The translations under genes were made by a program, and so were the position numbers. Below, piece after piece: positions 35,101-43,203 of a stretch of DNA of 64,000 bases. The DNA comes from Plumapathes pennacea (lineage: Eukaryota; Cnidaria; Anthozoa; Antipatharia; Myriopathidae). The notes below the pieces were generated by a model. The model saw nothing but the letters and a program-made list of their open reading frames with translations, did no database searches and was not told the DNA's origin. Location of the stretch: positions 16,869,597-16,933,596 of the forward strand of contig OZ038466.1 in the NCBI GenBank assembly GCA_964036295.1. Direction: 5' to 3'. The first letter of the stretch is position 1. Each line of letters starts with the position of its first letter.

Positions 35101-37904
35101 AATTTGCGCGCCATTCTCTCCATTAACCTTGATTGATAATATTTCTTGTTTCTTGTGGCGCTGTAATGTACTGTAAACAGAGCCTTTCTTGGCTACTCTC
35201 TTGAAGTTAGGGTAATTTAATCTCACATAAATTGCCAAGGTTTGTTCGTGCTATCTGATCAGTTTGAAGCTGTATTTGTACAGGTTGGTCTTGCGGTTGG
35301 TGACATTGGTAAAATTCAGCAGAAGTCTGTGATGGAGCGATATGTGATGCAGGTATGACGACAGGCCTGAAGAGTATAGTGATTAGTGATTATTGTGCGA
35401 GTCAATGGCAGTTAGTCACTAAAAAACTATAAGTAAGTCGAGTGAGTAAATAAATGTCTAAGTTAGTGCATAATTGGATAAAGAAGTAAGTTTAATGAGT
35501 AGTTGAGTGAATAAAAGAAAAGGTAAGTATGTCTGAGCCGGAATGCCTGAATGAGTAATTGAACAAATGGATACCACGGTCGCTGTTCATACGATCCTGG
35601 GTGAGATATGAACCTCAGCTCTACTTTTCAGTAAATAACACCTAATCCTAATATATGGAGAGATACGAAATGTGCTGAATTGTATCAACCCACGGGCGTG
35701 CAATCAGTTATACCCCCACCATCGTACAGAGAAGGTGTGCGGGGTGGGGGGGGGGGGGGGGGTGTATAGACCCCCCTGCCCCTTCGGTTTTTGTTGTAAT
35801 AATATGAGGTCCTCCCATTGGCGTCCTTAATCTGTTAAACATAATATTTTTGCACAGGAGCAGCAAAAAAATCACAAAATTACTCGGCTGACCTACAAAT
35901 GGGAAATACTGTAGGTATGGATCCTTTCTGTCCCCAAAGAGATAACGAACCGTTGCTAAAAAACTCCGTCTCCGTAGATAAAAACTCCGCCAAAAAGAAT
36001 CCTGAGGGTAGGGAATGCCTTCCCCCACCACGTTCGAGGGTTAATAGGCATCATCATCATCTTTCATTTTATTATAGTGCTAAAGTAGTTACAATCATGG
36101 GTTATTATATCCACAATCAATCAATCATGGATTATACGGCCGTTTTTTACACTCGAACAGGTGGAACTTCTCCTGGAGATCGAAGAGTCGCTGCCTTCGT
36201 TCATCATGAGACGCGTCCAAGTCGACAAACACGAGGAGTATCCGAACAGAAAACCCACTCTGACAGCAAAGGTACAAATCCAAAGTTTAGTCCTATAAAC
36301 CACAATATGTAGAGTGAGGATTCCTCAAAGAGGGAGGGAAAAGAAAACGAGCCCACATCGAACTTGAAAGCAACATCTCCACGTTTTCAAAATACACGGA
36401 CCTTGCCTCGCTAGCTTCTACAGTGGTCAGATACCGTTGTACCATGTGAGCAAAATAACTCCATCAAAATCCATGCGCTCACCTTAACTTTTTATACTCT
36501 TTTCACAAGCAAGCATCAGGTTCTAGGGGTGACGGGACCAACGTTTATATTTCGCGACGCGACACAGGTCAATATCAAAACACAGATTAAGTAGTTTTTA
36601 TTGGCCGAAGATGTGGAGCCGCGTGGAAGGGCGAAAGACTTTTTTAAATGGCTTTGTGTTAGGCTCTTCTTTCCCCCTCCCATTCTCATTTTTTCCTTTC
36701 TTCTTTTCCCCTCCCCTCCCGTCTTCATTGGAGAGTCTGACACTTAACTTCTAAAGTTTGTTGCTGTTATGTCCACTAGAGAGTTGTTAAGTTCAAAGAG
36801 GTCAGGCATGATCAATATTTTGAGATGCAAGTGCCATCGTACCTTATTTTAAATGCAAATTTCGCCCCCGAAAATCCCCCCCCCCCCCCCCCACCCGTAT
36901 ATATAAACCTTGCTTTAGATAAGCAACCAAAAATTCCTTTGAACAAATAATTTAGGGTTTATTTTCGGAATTTTACGGTAGGTTAAGGAGAAGCTAATTG
37001 GCTTTGGACAAGCGAACAGCAACAAGGCGGATGAAGACAACATTCCTCCAGCAATGGCGCGGATTATTGACAATATGCAGGATCAGGAAAGCAGGTAATA
37101 CACCTTAACGGATAAAAACCCTCATTATATTGACAAAATAGGCTGATCTTTGTTTACATGTTTTCCTAAAGAGTTCGCATTATCCGGGTTTTCCATCACT
37201 TGTTATGAGACGATTAAGTCCACTCTCTGGAAGTCAACGCCACTTTATTGACGATGAAAGTCGAATCTCGTACGCTCTCTAAATCCGGTTCTAGTAACCG
37301 GTTGTTGCTAGGTAGGCGATAGTAATTTTTATTTAAAAGCCTCAATATTGGCATGTTATAAATTGTTTTTTTGTTTGTTTGTTAAATAATCTGGCCATTT
37401 GTAATAAAGCCTGCCATGGATACCAACTTTTTTCATTATGTAACCAATTGGAACGAAACCACGGAATATGAATGTACGATGAGATCCACAAAACTGTATC
37501 TCAGAATTTTGGTGTTTTGCTTCAAAATTTCTTAACGGTTTCTTAGAGTTTAGCTTTGTGACAATTTCTCACGTTTTGCACCAAAAAGGGTTCATGAAAA
37601 AATTTGAAGCGTTTTTTGTTTTACTCGGGCATCATTTAAAGGCATTATTTTCACTTTGTTACCACCCTTAATAGTTTGACCCCCTCGGGACATTTACTGA
37701 TTCTGGTTGTGATTCTGCATTCTCTGTAGAATCAACGAAATATACGAAATAGTGAAGGAACAAAATCAGCTGCTCAAACTTATCAGCGGGGCACAGAAAG
37801 TGACATCAAGACGACGACCACAGCTGAAAAACCTCATTACTTGGTCAGAAGGTTTGGCACCAGCGGGACGAAAGAGCTTCATAGGCTTGTTTAAGAAAAA
37901 GTAG
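10999..37904 (+). CDS. TRPA1: TRPA1-like ankyrin-repeat cation channel, gene A (29 exons, complete)
   Basis: Exons: 10999-11112, 13802-13886, 14566-14741, 15339-15446, 16127-16235, 16796-16893, 17573-17620, 18389-18574, 18966-19154, 19893-19979, 20941-21026, 21272-21433, 22384-22498, 22887-23056, 23276-23360, 23595-23651, 24072-24155, 30910-30980, 31084-31219, 31586-31627, 31843-31923, 32723-32889, 33331-33391, 34265-34333, 34613-34786, 35284-35352, 36161-36271, 36982-37094, 37730-37904. All introns are GT-AG and the sum (3228 nt) is one open frame of 1075 residues, close to the usual ~1100 of TRPA1. About 16 ankyrin repeats (residues ~40-575) precede a linker, six membrane segments (682-924), a pore loop with GELDY (881-885) and the VGDI motif after S6 (925-928). 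The protein should be a plasma-membrane, non-selective cation channel that assembles as a tetramer, as family members do. ATG 10999 is preferred because gene B starts with a similar ME-E-S peptide; an in-frame ATG at 10978 is the alternative. A tandem paralog follows at 46258. The exact TRPA subfamily is not settled. Confidence 0.93.
11204..11987 (-). mobile_element. Helitron copy 2a, 5'-truncated, inverted
   Basis: It opens with CTAGAAATACGATAATC (the 3' terminus read in reverse) after an A and stops at CAGATTT, where copy 2b starts. It lies in intron 1 of gene A. It holds the empty site of the MITE found in copy 2b: CATTTGTTA followed directly by TAGTTTTAG. Confidence 0.6.
11989..13245 (+). 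mobile_element. Helitron copy 2b, 3'-truncated
   Basis: It begins TCCCCGAACGAAGTGAGGG after TTTA and follows copy 1 closely until GACCAACTTCAAA at about 13245, where similarity ends. The Arg-rich frame (from about 12243) is broken by frameshifts and stops. It carries a MITE at 12761-12919. Confidence 0.6.
12761..12919. mobile_element. Harbinger-type MITE with TAA target duplication
   Basis: Inverted ends AGCCTGGTCCTCACTAGCGC and its complement enclose ATAAGC-type repeats (CATAAGCATAAG). TAA flanks both sides (12758-12760 and 12920-12922), and the related copy 2a lacks the element at the same site, which supports the borders. A 3-bp TWA duplication is the mark of PIF/Harbinger elements. Confidence 0.68.
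13355..13453 (-). mobile_element. Inverted Helitron 5' end
   Basis: AACATTAAATTTCGAGATGG to CGAGAGTAAGCG-type end, the reverse complement of the Helitron 5' terminus. Together with copy 2a it could be the outer element into which copy 2b was inserted. Confidence 0.5.
13802..23056 (+). CDS. TRPA1: Gene A exons 2-14: ankyrin-repeat stack
   Basis: Thirteen exons encode residues 39-578. Ankyrin signatures recur in order: KLNLAAFSG (exon 2), LTPLHNAI and DTPLHVAV (exon 3), YTPLHIAA (exon 4), a weaker TSLGVAV (exon 5), STLLHLAV (exon 6), STAFHLAC and MTPLHKAA (exon 8), RTPLFLAA and RSVLHAAI (exon 9), YAPIHYAI (exon 10), FTPLHIAA (exon 11), KTPLHLAA (exon 12), CTPLHMAA (exon 13), and NTALHLAA plus a weaker unit (exon 14). 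That is about 16 repeats, the number typical of TRPA channels. In the family this cytosolic arch couples stimuli to the gate. Several repeats are split between exons, so exon borders do not follow repeat borders. Confidence 0.92.
15024..15215. repeat. Degenerate repeat with CGGACACCTCTCTAAGG units
   Basis: Three related units (GGACACCTTTCTAAAG, GGACACCTCTCTAAGG, GAACACCTCTCTAAGG) lie in intron 3 of gene A and end near GAAGTTCACTGTA. It looks like a decayed Tc1/mariner-related MITE. Confidence 0.35.
15514..15839. mobile_element. MITE in gene A intron 4
   Basis: Imperfect inverted ends: ATAGAGCCATTTACGGATGA and, at the right, the complement of ATAGAGCCGTTTTCGAATGA. No frame of interest inside. 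Confidence 0.55.
16340..16560. repeat. Degenerate repeat with CRE-like TGACGT motifs, gene A intron 5
   Basis: The phrase GACTGTGACGTCACC and variants (ATTATGACGT, GACTGTGACG) recur. One full palindrome TGACGTCA is at 16356-16363. The matching intron of gene B has the same kind of sequence. Confidence 0.5.
17693..17990. mobile_element. MITE with TACAGTGGAACC ends, gene A intron 7
   Basis: It opens TACAGTGGAACCTTCCGTAA and contains GTGGTCGCTTACGGGAGG as an internal inverted partner; the right end is decayed. The same family lies in gene B intron 12. The ends look like a Tc1/mariner-type MITE. Confidence 0.5.
19181..19372. repeat. Three 64-bp tandem repeats, gene A intron 9
   Basis: Units start ACGACAAAGCTGTCAATGCG at 19181, 19245 and 19309 and differ at a few positions. 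Confidence 0.85.
19588..19756. mobile_element. Fold-back MITE, gene A intron 9
   Basis: Inverted ends AATAGGCCATTTCCGAGAT and ATCTCGGAAATGGCCTATT. A diverged relative spans 61565-62213 in gene B. Confidence 0.6.
20020..20480. repeat. Dispersed repeat, two units, gene A intron 10
   Basis: Units near 20030-20130 and 20250-20340 share GTGACT(A)ACGTTT, GCGGAAGTC and TTCAGAGTC-type phrases, and GGGTAAGAGTAGTCTCC is mirrored by GGAGACTACTCTAACCC at 20448-20464. A fragment of the family is at 25130-25195. Confidence 0.5.
21466..21494. repeat. (CAA)n microsatellite
   Basis: About ten CAA units in gene A intron 12, just after exon 12. Confidence 0.9.
21779..22083. mobile_element. Fold-back element, copy 1, gene A intron 12
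   Basis: Two long arms with AATATAGCCTCATCTAAACA and TGGGAGAACAC face each other, and a third partial unit AATATACTCTCATCTAACAC lies to the right. It is the inverse of 28272-28574. Confidence 0.65.
23276..30980 (+). CDS. TRPA1: Gene A exons 15-18: pre-S1 linker with reactive-cysteine candidates
   Basis: Residues 578-677 join the ankyrin stack to S1. Exon 16 encodes FLDQCVKEDGDPCSKDYK (C612, C620) and exon 18 ends with CLNHPVCYVLMNIKW (C663, C669). By alignment from memory with human TRPA1, C612 matches the C621 region and NHPVC669 matches C665, both used for covalent sensing of electrophiles. The equivalent of C641 is missing: exon 17 reads IIYDLQLIQG there. The intron between exons 17 and 18 (24156-30909, 6.75 kb) is the largest in the gene and carries two Helitrons. 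Confidence 0.85.
23502..23531. repeat. (CAT)n microsatellite
   Basis: About ten CAT units in gene A intron 15. Confidence 0.9.
24156..26813. other. Left part of gene A intron 17
   Basis: No exon-like block was recognised. AT-rich with a fragment of the 20.0 kb repeat family at 25130-25195. An extra small exon here cannot be excluded, although exons 17 and 18 already join in phase. Confidence 0.4.
26814..28271 (-). mobile_element. Helitron copy 3, gene A intron 17
   Basis: Full length (1458 bp) with both termini: CTAG at 26814 and TCGTTCGGGGA ending at 28271, with the A/T flanks expected on the minus strand. It lacks about 18 bases (GGCCGTCGTAGTACGGG region) present in copies 1, 2 and 5, as does copy 4. 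Confidence 0.66.
27559..28044 (-). CDS. Arg/Gln-rich ORF in Helitron copy 3
   Basis: 161 residues with four units of 22-24 residues that alternate TPQRQQRMNADQKRHEQKRV and TPQREQRLKANRDLQEKKRA. The block is strongly basic and probably helical. It is the same frame as at 1346-1699, with more repeats, and has the same FCVKLRYLFRKDKQQR tail. Function unknown; a truncated Helitron protein is the best guess. Confidence 0.4.
   Translation of the reverse strand: MYVTALTKMNLKTRKLETERSREARLQKRREQALQEQKRTEEKTPQRKQRMNADRKRHEEKRVTQTTPQREQRLKANRDLQEKKRAEKTPQRQQRMNADQKRHEQKRVTQTTPQREQRLKANRELQTPFCVKLRYLFRKDKQQRLVSGNRTITVTNIFYPV
28272..28574. mobile_element. Fold-back element, copy 2, between two Helitrons
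   Basis: It fills the gap between Helitron copies 3 and 4 exactly. Arms with TGTTTAGATGAGGCTATATT face each other; it is the reverse complement of 21779-22083 with few differences. Confidence 0.65.
28575..30051 (-). mobile_element. Helitron copy 4, gene A intron 17
   Basis: Full length (1477 bp), nearly identical to copy 3 including a shared private deletion. Starts CTAGAAATACG at 28575 and ends TCGTTCGGGGA at 30051. Confidence 0.66.
29322..29810 (-). CDS. Arg/Gln-rich ORF in Helitron copy 4
   Basis: 162 residues, the same frame and the same four repeat units as in copy 3, with a few substitutions (for example KRSEQ for KRREQ). It is open despite the lack of any known domain. Confidence 0.4.
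   Translation of the reverse strand: MYVTAFTKMNLKTRKLETERSREARLQKRSEQALQEQKRTEEKTPQRQQRMNADQKRHEQKRATQTTPQREQRLKANRDLQEKKRAEEKTPQRQQRMNADQKRHEQKRVTQTTPQREQRLKANRELQTPFCVKLRYLFRKDKQQRLVRGNRTITVTNIFYPV
30094..30592. mobile_element. MITE next to Helitron copy 4
   Basis: Left end GGGCCCCGTGCATACGGAGA and right end TCTCCATATAAACGGGGCC are inverted partners. Internal relatives (GTTTATATGGAAAAATTTTG) suggest nested arms. Confidence 0.5.
31084..35352 (+). CDS. TRPA1: Gene A exons 19-26: six membrane segments and pore
   Basis: S1 (about 682-704) is in exon 19, S2 (738-756) in exon 21, S3 (771-790) and S4 (798-817) in exon 22, the S4-S5 linker (820-839) in exon 23, S5 (840-858) in exon 24, and the pore helix, filter and most of S6 in exon 25. 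Exon 26 carries the post-S6 segment VGLAVGDIGKIQQ. The pore reads TFVMLLGELDYADMF, so the acidic filter residue is E882. The S1-S2 loop has two N-glycosylation sequons (N717-L-S and N732-T-S) and two cysteines (C714, C731) that could pair outside the cell. Confidence 0.93.
32165..32300. repeat. Repeat with CATAGTTACGAAC and TTTAGGGACTT
   Basis: A solo copy in gene A intron 21 of the sequence that also borders the LINE block at 47281-47430 and, inverted, 50505-50625. Confidence 0.5.
32576..32706. mobile_element. Hairpin MITE, gene A intron 21
   Basis: Nearly perfect fold-back: GAGCCGAACTCAATGCAAAT against the arm with TTGCATCGAGTTCGGCTC. TTA lies at both ends, as for Harbinger elements. Two relatives lie in gene B intron 7. 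Confidence 0.65.
33474..33767. mobile_element. GATC-rich fold-back MITE, gene A intron 23
   Basis: Ends TATGGTTTCCATAT and ATATGGAAACCA frame many GATCG and CGATC units (GGCGATCGGGACGATCGAAG and relatives). It is rich in CpG compared with its surroundings. Confidence 0.65.
33775..34110. repeat. A/C-rich strand-biased stretch
   Basis: The + strand is dominated by A and C (AAACACAAA, ACACAAACACAG and similar) with few T and G, next to the GATC-rich MITE in intron 23. No reading frame of note. Confidence 0.55.
35746..35762. repeat. Run of 17 G
   Basis: Homopolymer in gene A intron 26. A run of about 17 C lies at 36876-36892 in intron 27. Such runs are often misread in assembly. Confidence 0.8.
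36161..37904 (+). CDS. TRPA1: Gene A exons 27-29: cytosolic C-terminus
   Basis: The tail starts in exon 27 with VELLLEIEESLPSFIMRR, a segment where TRPA channels form a helix beneath the membrane. Exon 28 is acidic and polar. Exon 29 begins INEIYEIVKEQNQLLKLI, a heptad-like stretch consistent with the tetramer coiled coil, then ends in a basic tail rich in K and R before TAG at 37902-37904. A possible poly(A) signal, ATTAAA, lies at 38075-38080; no AATAAA was seen close by. Confidence 0.88.
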
Positions 37905-38037
37905 CTCACTCCACTTTAAGTTTGGCGCTATACCGTGCAGCATGAAAATTTTGCAGGAGTTTTGTTTTGCGGCATGGCGATTGTTCGTATTTTTCGGGAT
38001 TGAAATTTTGGGATTCGGGATGACTGCTATTGTCTGT

Positions 38038-38274
38038 CTAATTTTTTTGCGGTTTCCGATTCAAGCAACGAAGCATTAAAAATAGGTACGCAGTGCGTGC
38101 ATGGTCGGACATGCGTATTAGCTTATTAAGAATGACAAGTTCTGTAGTCATCTCTCGATTATTTATTTGAAACGATATAAAAACAACAACAACAGCTACA
38201 GTTGCAACAGGACCTGGGTTTGTCTCGACATCGTTGGCAAGTCGAATTAATTCAGGGATATAGAAGCGATACAA
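38038..38274 (-). pseudogene. LINE 5' fragment with 2A-like motif
   Basis: The minus-strand frame reads LIRLANDVETNPGP near its start; DVETNPGP is at 38209-38232. This matches the DxExNPGP core of 2A peptides, which make ribosomes skip a bond and occur at the N-terminus of some animal non-LTR elements. What follows has no zinc-finger or endonuclease motif, so only a fragment remains. It overlaps the probable 3' untranslated region of gene A. Confidence 0.5.
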
Positions 38275-38485
38275 AAATATCTTTAAGCCAGAGACGATTC
38301 ATTTTTGCTATTTCATTATTATGAATCACACGTTTTAGTACTGGTAAAGAAGTCGCTTCTAGGTAAAACAAAAGCAGCAAAGAATTCCAGAATTTCCCCT
38401 TCTTCGATACTCCCTCACAGCTAAATAAATTGCCTACAGCAAGTCTGAATTGTTGTAAATCGTTCCCCATTTCAATTGTGTTTTG

Positions 38486-39090
38486 CCCAAATTAAGTAGA
38501 CGTTCAGGTGCTCAGAACTTCTTCAGTTTTGCTCACAGCGTGTTCAGTCCATTTGTGACTCACAAACTCAAGACTATGTCGGTGTATTTTTCATTTCTGG
38601 TATACCGTCATTGTTACAGTCGGGACAAAAAAGAAATTGGATACAAGTGGGGACACGGCGGGTCCCGCGTGAGGATTTTTTGTCGCGCAGGGAGTATATG
38701 TGTCAAGAGCAGCCGAGTCAGTTTTTGACCATGGCGAATCCATATTTCCCTTGCCCTCTTTTCTTCCAATTTCGTTTTTGAAATTTAACGAAAAATATTT
38801 GTTGAGAGAAAAAAAGTTAAATGGCCCTGTGGGAATTGAACTTAGATAATTTGCTTATCAATTTGTAAACACTCACAGGGAATGAATTTGTTTACGCTTC
38901 TCTTAAGCGAGGTGAAATATTTATTAAGCTTAGTATCCCCCAAGCCGTACTTTAGATCGCCACAGAAACTTTGGCTGCAACTAATTCAACGGCTTCCGAG
39001 CTATTTGCGATATATTTTCACTCAAGGCGTAGTACTGCAAATCATAGGCCAACTCCTTTATGGAAGGGTCGGTAATTGGTTAAGCAGAAA
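38486..39090. repeat. Dispersed repeat related to 3960-4330
   Basis: Shares GTGTTCAGTCCATTTGTGAC, TCGGTGTATTTTTCATTTCT and CGCCACAGAAA with the insertion in the left LINE fragment, in the same orientation. Confidence 0.5.
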
Positions 39091-39120
39091 ACATTGAAAT
39101 CAACGCATGTGCACTAAGGG

Positions 39121-40340
39121 CCACGAAACTCCTTCGAATTGTAAGTAGTGCTTCATTTTTTTTTTCAAAGAAAGTCCCAAAAATTGTTCATGCTGAAAAT
39201 TGATATAATTATTTATTACTCATATCCCTGATTAGCGCTGATACGTTTGTTGAACCAAACATAGTGAGCAACGTTTGCTTTGATATTTCACTATTTTGGA
39301 TGGCATAATTGTTTTAGTATAAGAATTTAGCTCATCAATTAGTTTATTACAACTTGCGTCGTAAGAATTTACTGCTTTTTAGAATTAAAAGCTAAGCCGT
39401 CTGAAAAAAATCTACTTTTCTTTTATTTGTTTTTTTCTTTGTCAACGTCCGGTGAATGTTGTAAACGTGAGTAAGACTGTATGTCATGCAGTAAAGCTGT
39501 GATGTTTGAAAATTGTACCAAAACTACTAATAATTATTAGTTACCAATTTGGTAAGAATTTAAATTGTGCTCAGTGCAAATTAATGATTAACGTCATGTA
39601 AGCCCCCCTTTATTCCTTTTCCACTCTGCCCCCTTCCCCATAGAGCTTCTGCATGCGGAGGAGTGTCCGTAAATTTAGACTTAGGCTAATCCTAGATTTA
39701 GGTCTAAAGTTTGCTGTCATTTTAAGCCTGAAAAATGAGGAGCTTTTTTCACTAAATATTTTTTGAGCGAGAAACTGCATAAACAAGCTCGCTGAACTTG
39801 GCCGAGTTTATTCCCGGGCCCTGGGGCGCAGTGTATGGCGGGCGCGGTTACCAAGCCGAACAAAAATTGCGCCTGGTAGAAAAACACCATTTGTGATTTC
39901 TTGCATCAACTTATGAGCTGTACGAGGTAGTGGTATGGGAAAATAGCTTGGTCCAAGTGTGATCGATTGGAGGTGGAGATGTGCTGGGACTTTGAAGGTA
40001 TGTGGTATTTAATAACGATACGTTTTTTGAGCGGAGAATTGTTATGTATCTGTACAAACGGAACCAGCTTTCAGAAGGAGCTCAGCAGAGGGGTGCAGCA
40101 GACCTGGGGTCAGCCTTTTGTCGAAACCCATTTTTTGCTCCTCAAAAGACTAAAAAGAATCCACCACCGGTGTTCGATAAAATTGAATATTACAAGTATT
40201 GCTTGGGTATGACGAACTACCCGATTCAAGGTAGAAGAAGGCAATTAAAGTTGCTCAATTCCTCCAGGAATGCGTTTTTTTCTATTCGCCTGGTTAATAA
40301 CAATTAACCATCCAACACAGCATGCTACGGTGAGAACTAC
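39121..40340. other. Intergenic, no gene recognised
   Basis: AT-rich in its first half. The frames at 39967-40307 have no recognisable domain. Confidence 0.4.
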
Positions 40341-40353
40341 AGACCAAATCTTT

Positions 40354-40962
40354 ACTGAAGGCCCAAGAAAGGGAATGGACATAACACTGATCCCCAATTT
40401 ATAGACTACCCAAATGGACTAGCCCTGAAAATCATTTAGAAAGTGAAAAACAACTGTTTGAAGTATGCTCAATATTTATTTCACACATACCTTTTGCTTT
40501 TGCTTGAGAAATTGTTCAACGCAAATCCATTCTTTCTTAGGTACCATTTTGAAGGTAGGCACTATATGAATGCTATAGTGTCCTATGCAACATTGTATGC
40601 TGACCAGCAAACAAACTCGCATTTGTACTATGAGTTATGGTGAAATTTGCAATGCTTACTCAGGGCTCAATAAGCCATATTCAAGCAATACTCAAAACAA
40701 CAAGGCTGCTTGCTCAAGGCTTGGTAAGTAAGCAATCTGAAATGCTGTCATTTCAAAGTGCCCAAGAGAGAATGGATTGCATTAAACAATTTCTTGAGCA
40801 AAAGTGAAGGGTATGTGTAAAATATTGAGCATGCTTCAAACAGTTGTTTTTCACTTTATAAATGATTTTTTAGGGGTAGTCCATTTGGGTAGTTCATATG
40901 GTTGTCCATAGACTGGGGGTCAATGTTATGTCCACTCACCCCAAGAAAGCAGTGAGAGAGGA
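40354..40962. mobile_element. Long inverted repeat, about 200-bp arms
   Basis: Arms 40354-40555 and about 40745-40962 are inverted partners; GTGAAAAACAACTGTTTGAA at 40441 is matched by TTCAAACAGTTGTTTTTCAC at 40836. A spacer of about 190 bp has no coding motif. Confidence 0.65.
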
Positions 40963-41303
40963 GACTGTGGCATAATGTGGGCCACTGTTTGAAAGTGATG
41001 GCTGACATGCTCAAAATTTAAACACTCGGTAGTTATAGCCAAAACTGTCCAAAATCATTGAAATCTATCAGATTTGTTAATTCACTATTATTCATAAGTT
41101 GACTTAATTATTAATGTGCTCTTGATTTCTAATAAACTATTATTAACTAGGTAACATAACATATGACCTAAATGCAAAATGTTATTGCTATCTTTTGTTT
41201 TTCAAATTTTGACATCATGGGAACGGGGGGGGGGGGGGGGGGGGAGGAGGGTGAGGGGAGCGGAGTGGGAGGGAGTTAACTCCATTTTAACACACTGGTC
41301 TTT

Positions 41304-41521
41304 GTTAACCCCTTCACTCCCAAGTTCAAGATGGCCAGATTCGCCCAAACTGTATGACCTGATGAAGTGAGAATTGACAACTCAATTAACCTTCATCTGA
41401 ATTCACAATTGGACAATTGGATCAAAAGCTAAGATCTACATTCGATCTGTATGATATGCTTCTGGTGAGAAATGGCAAGAGAAAATCCAAGTTGGTTACT
41501 CTTGAGAGTGAAGGGGTTTAC
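41304..41521. mobile_element. Fold-back MITE, CACTCCCAAG family, copy 1
   Basis: Left end TTAACCCCTTCACTCCCAAG; right end CTTGAGAGTGAAGGGGTTTA. TTA/TAA-type ends suggest Harbinger relatives. Confidence 0.6.
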
Positions 41522-41756
41522 TGTAAGAGTTCTTATTGTAGATTTTGATAAAATACATTATTGGCATGATTGCAATACCATACTGGAGAAAAAAGGAAAG
41601 CATTTAACCCTCAGGCATACATGCATAGTCACTTAGTCACACCTCCATCACTGTTCAAGGGGGCATAGGGGATGGAAACCCCTCCCCCTCCCCTCCTCCA
41701 CCTTTCCTGGATTTTTGTTGTATTAGATTTATTTTGGAGATATACCACTTTTGATT

Positions 41757-41966
41757 TAATCCTTTCACTCCCAAGAGTGACCAACTTCGATTTTCTCCTT
41801 CAGTTCCTCACCAGAAACATATATGATACAGTAGGGAGAACTTGGCTTTTGATAGTTTGCTAAGATGAAAGGTGATTAAATTATCAATTCTCACTACATC
41901 ACTCATACATTTTCTTTTTAAAAGGTTGGGAGAATCTGCATTTTGAGCTTGGGAGTGAAAGGGTTA
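41757..41966. mobile_element. Fold-back MITE, CACTCCCAAG family, copy 2
   Basis: Left end TTAATCCTTTCACTCCCAAG; right end CTTGGGAGTGAAAGGGTTAA. A partial relative lies near 48220. Confidence 0.6.
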
Positions 41967-42835
41967 ATACCCCACCACAACTTGCATTGCCTAACCAAAG
42001 TAACAGCCCAGAATATTCACACCAAACTCGCGTTTTAATATTATTGATTAAAACTATCGCGTGTCCATCAATAAATCGAATTATCTTTCAGTAGTTGATT
42101 CTTATTGTTTGAAACGGATTTTATCTGGAACAGGTAAAATGCGAGTCAAAAAGTTGTAATTTGCGAGTTGCAAGCTGCAGTTTGCAAGTTGCTCAGTAGT
42201 TGCAAGTACGTTGCTAGTTCACACAGAGCCCAGAGAACAATCCAACACGACAGATGTTTCGACGTATTTTTATTTTCTGCAAATTTGTCCTGTACACAAA
42301 TAGTTGCGTTGGCACTTTTCTACTATTTCTGTCCAAAATGCCATTGGAACCTTAGAAAGTGCGGATGTCTGGGGAGGTCTCCCACATAAAAATGACGTGG
42401 ATGCTCGTCGGGAATTTTCATTTTAACCCCTAAGGGGTACTAAAATGGCATAGCTCAAGCTTATTTTGATACCTAGAAGTTACCAGTAAAATCATACCAA
42501 GAATTTAAAGTTTCGATGTTCTAAGTTTGATTTACAGTTTCGACACCTGGCCCCTAAACAGTATCAAGTCACTTAAAAATGTCAGGGTTTGATGTTAAGC
42601 ACCCTAAGCTCCTCCTGGGTGCGGAGTCGAGTTGGAAATTTGACTTCGGCAAAGCAAACGTGTGCTACTATTAAAACAGGCATACCGAGCGTCCTGCGGA
42701 GCAAGTACAGGATACCACGCACCCACTATCAAAGATTTCAAAGCCCTTTGTATGGCAACGATGAAATACAAAGGCTAAACTACAGAATACCCCGCACTTC
42801 CAGAAGGGCTGTCCGCGTATCCGGATGCGCGGATA

Positions 42836-42980
42836 CGCGGTGAAGTCAGACCACCCCTCCCCCTAACTTTTTGAAGTACTATATAAAGTGGATACGCGGA
42901 TGCGCAGTGGAGGTAGACCACCGCTCCCCCTTAGCTTTTTAAGTACTATATGAAGTGGATACGCAGTGAAGCATGCGGCT
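42836..42980. repeat. Two tandem units of about 75 bp
   Basis: Each has AAGTACTATATAAAGTGGAT or a variant, then TACGCGGATGCGCAGTG and AGACCACC. They lie beside the transposase pseudogene. Confidence 0.5.
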
Positions 42981-43203
42981 TTAGGGAAGTGGCTTACGCG
43001 GTGATCCGAGCAAAATGCACAAACAAGAAGTGTATTCTGTATTATATTATTTAATGTAAAAGAATACAATGCTATATAGACTTACTAACAGCTGGTAAAC
43101 TAAACGTTAACTGCGAAAACATCATGCATGTTACATTAATTTCAGAGAGTAAATTCATACTGCGGTACTGTCTAATTAAATTTGTATGCCAATTTAACAT
43201 CAT

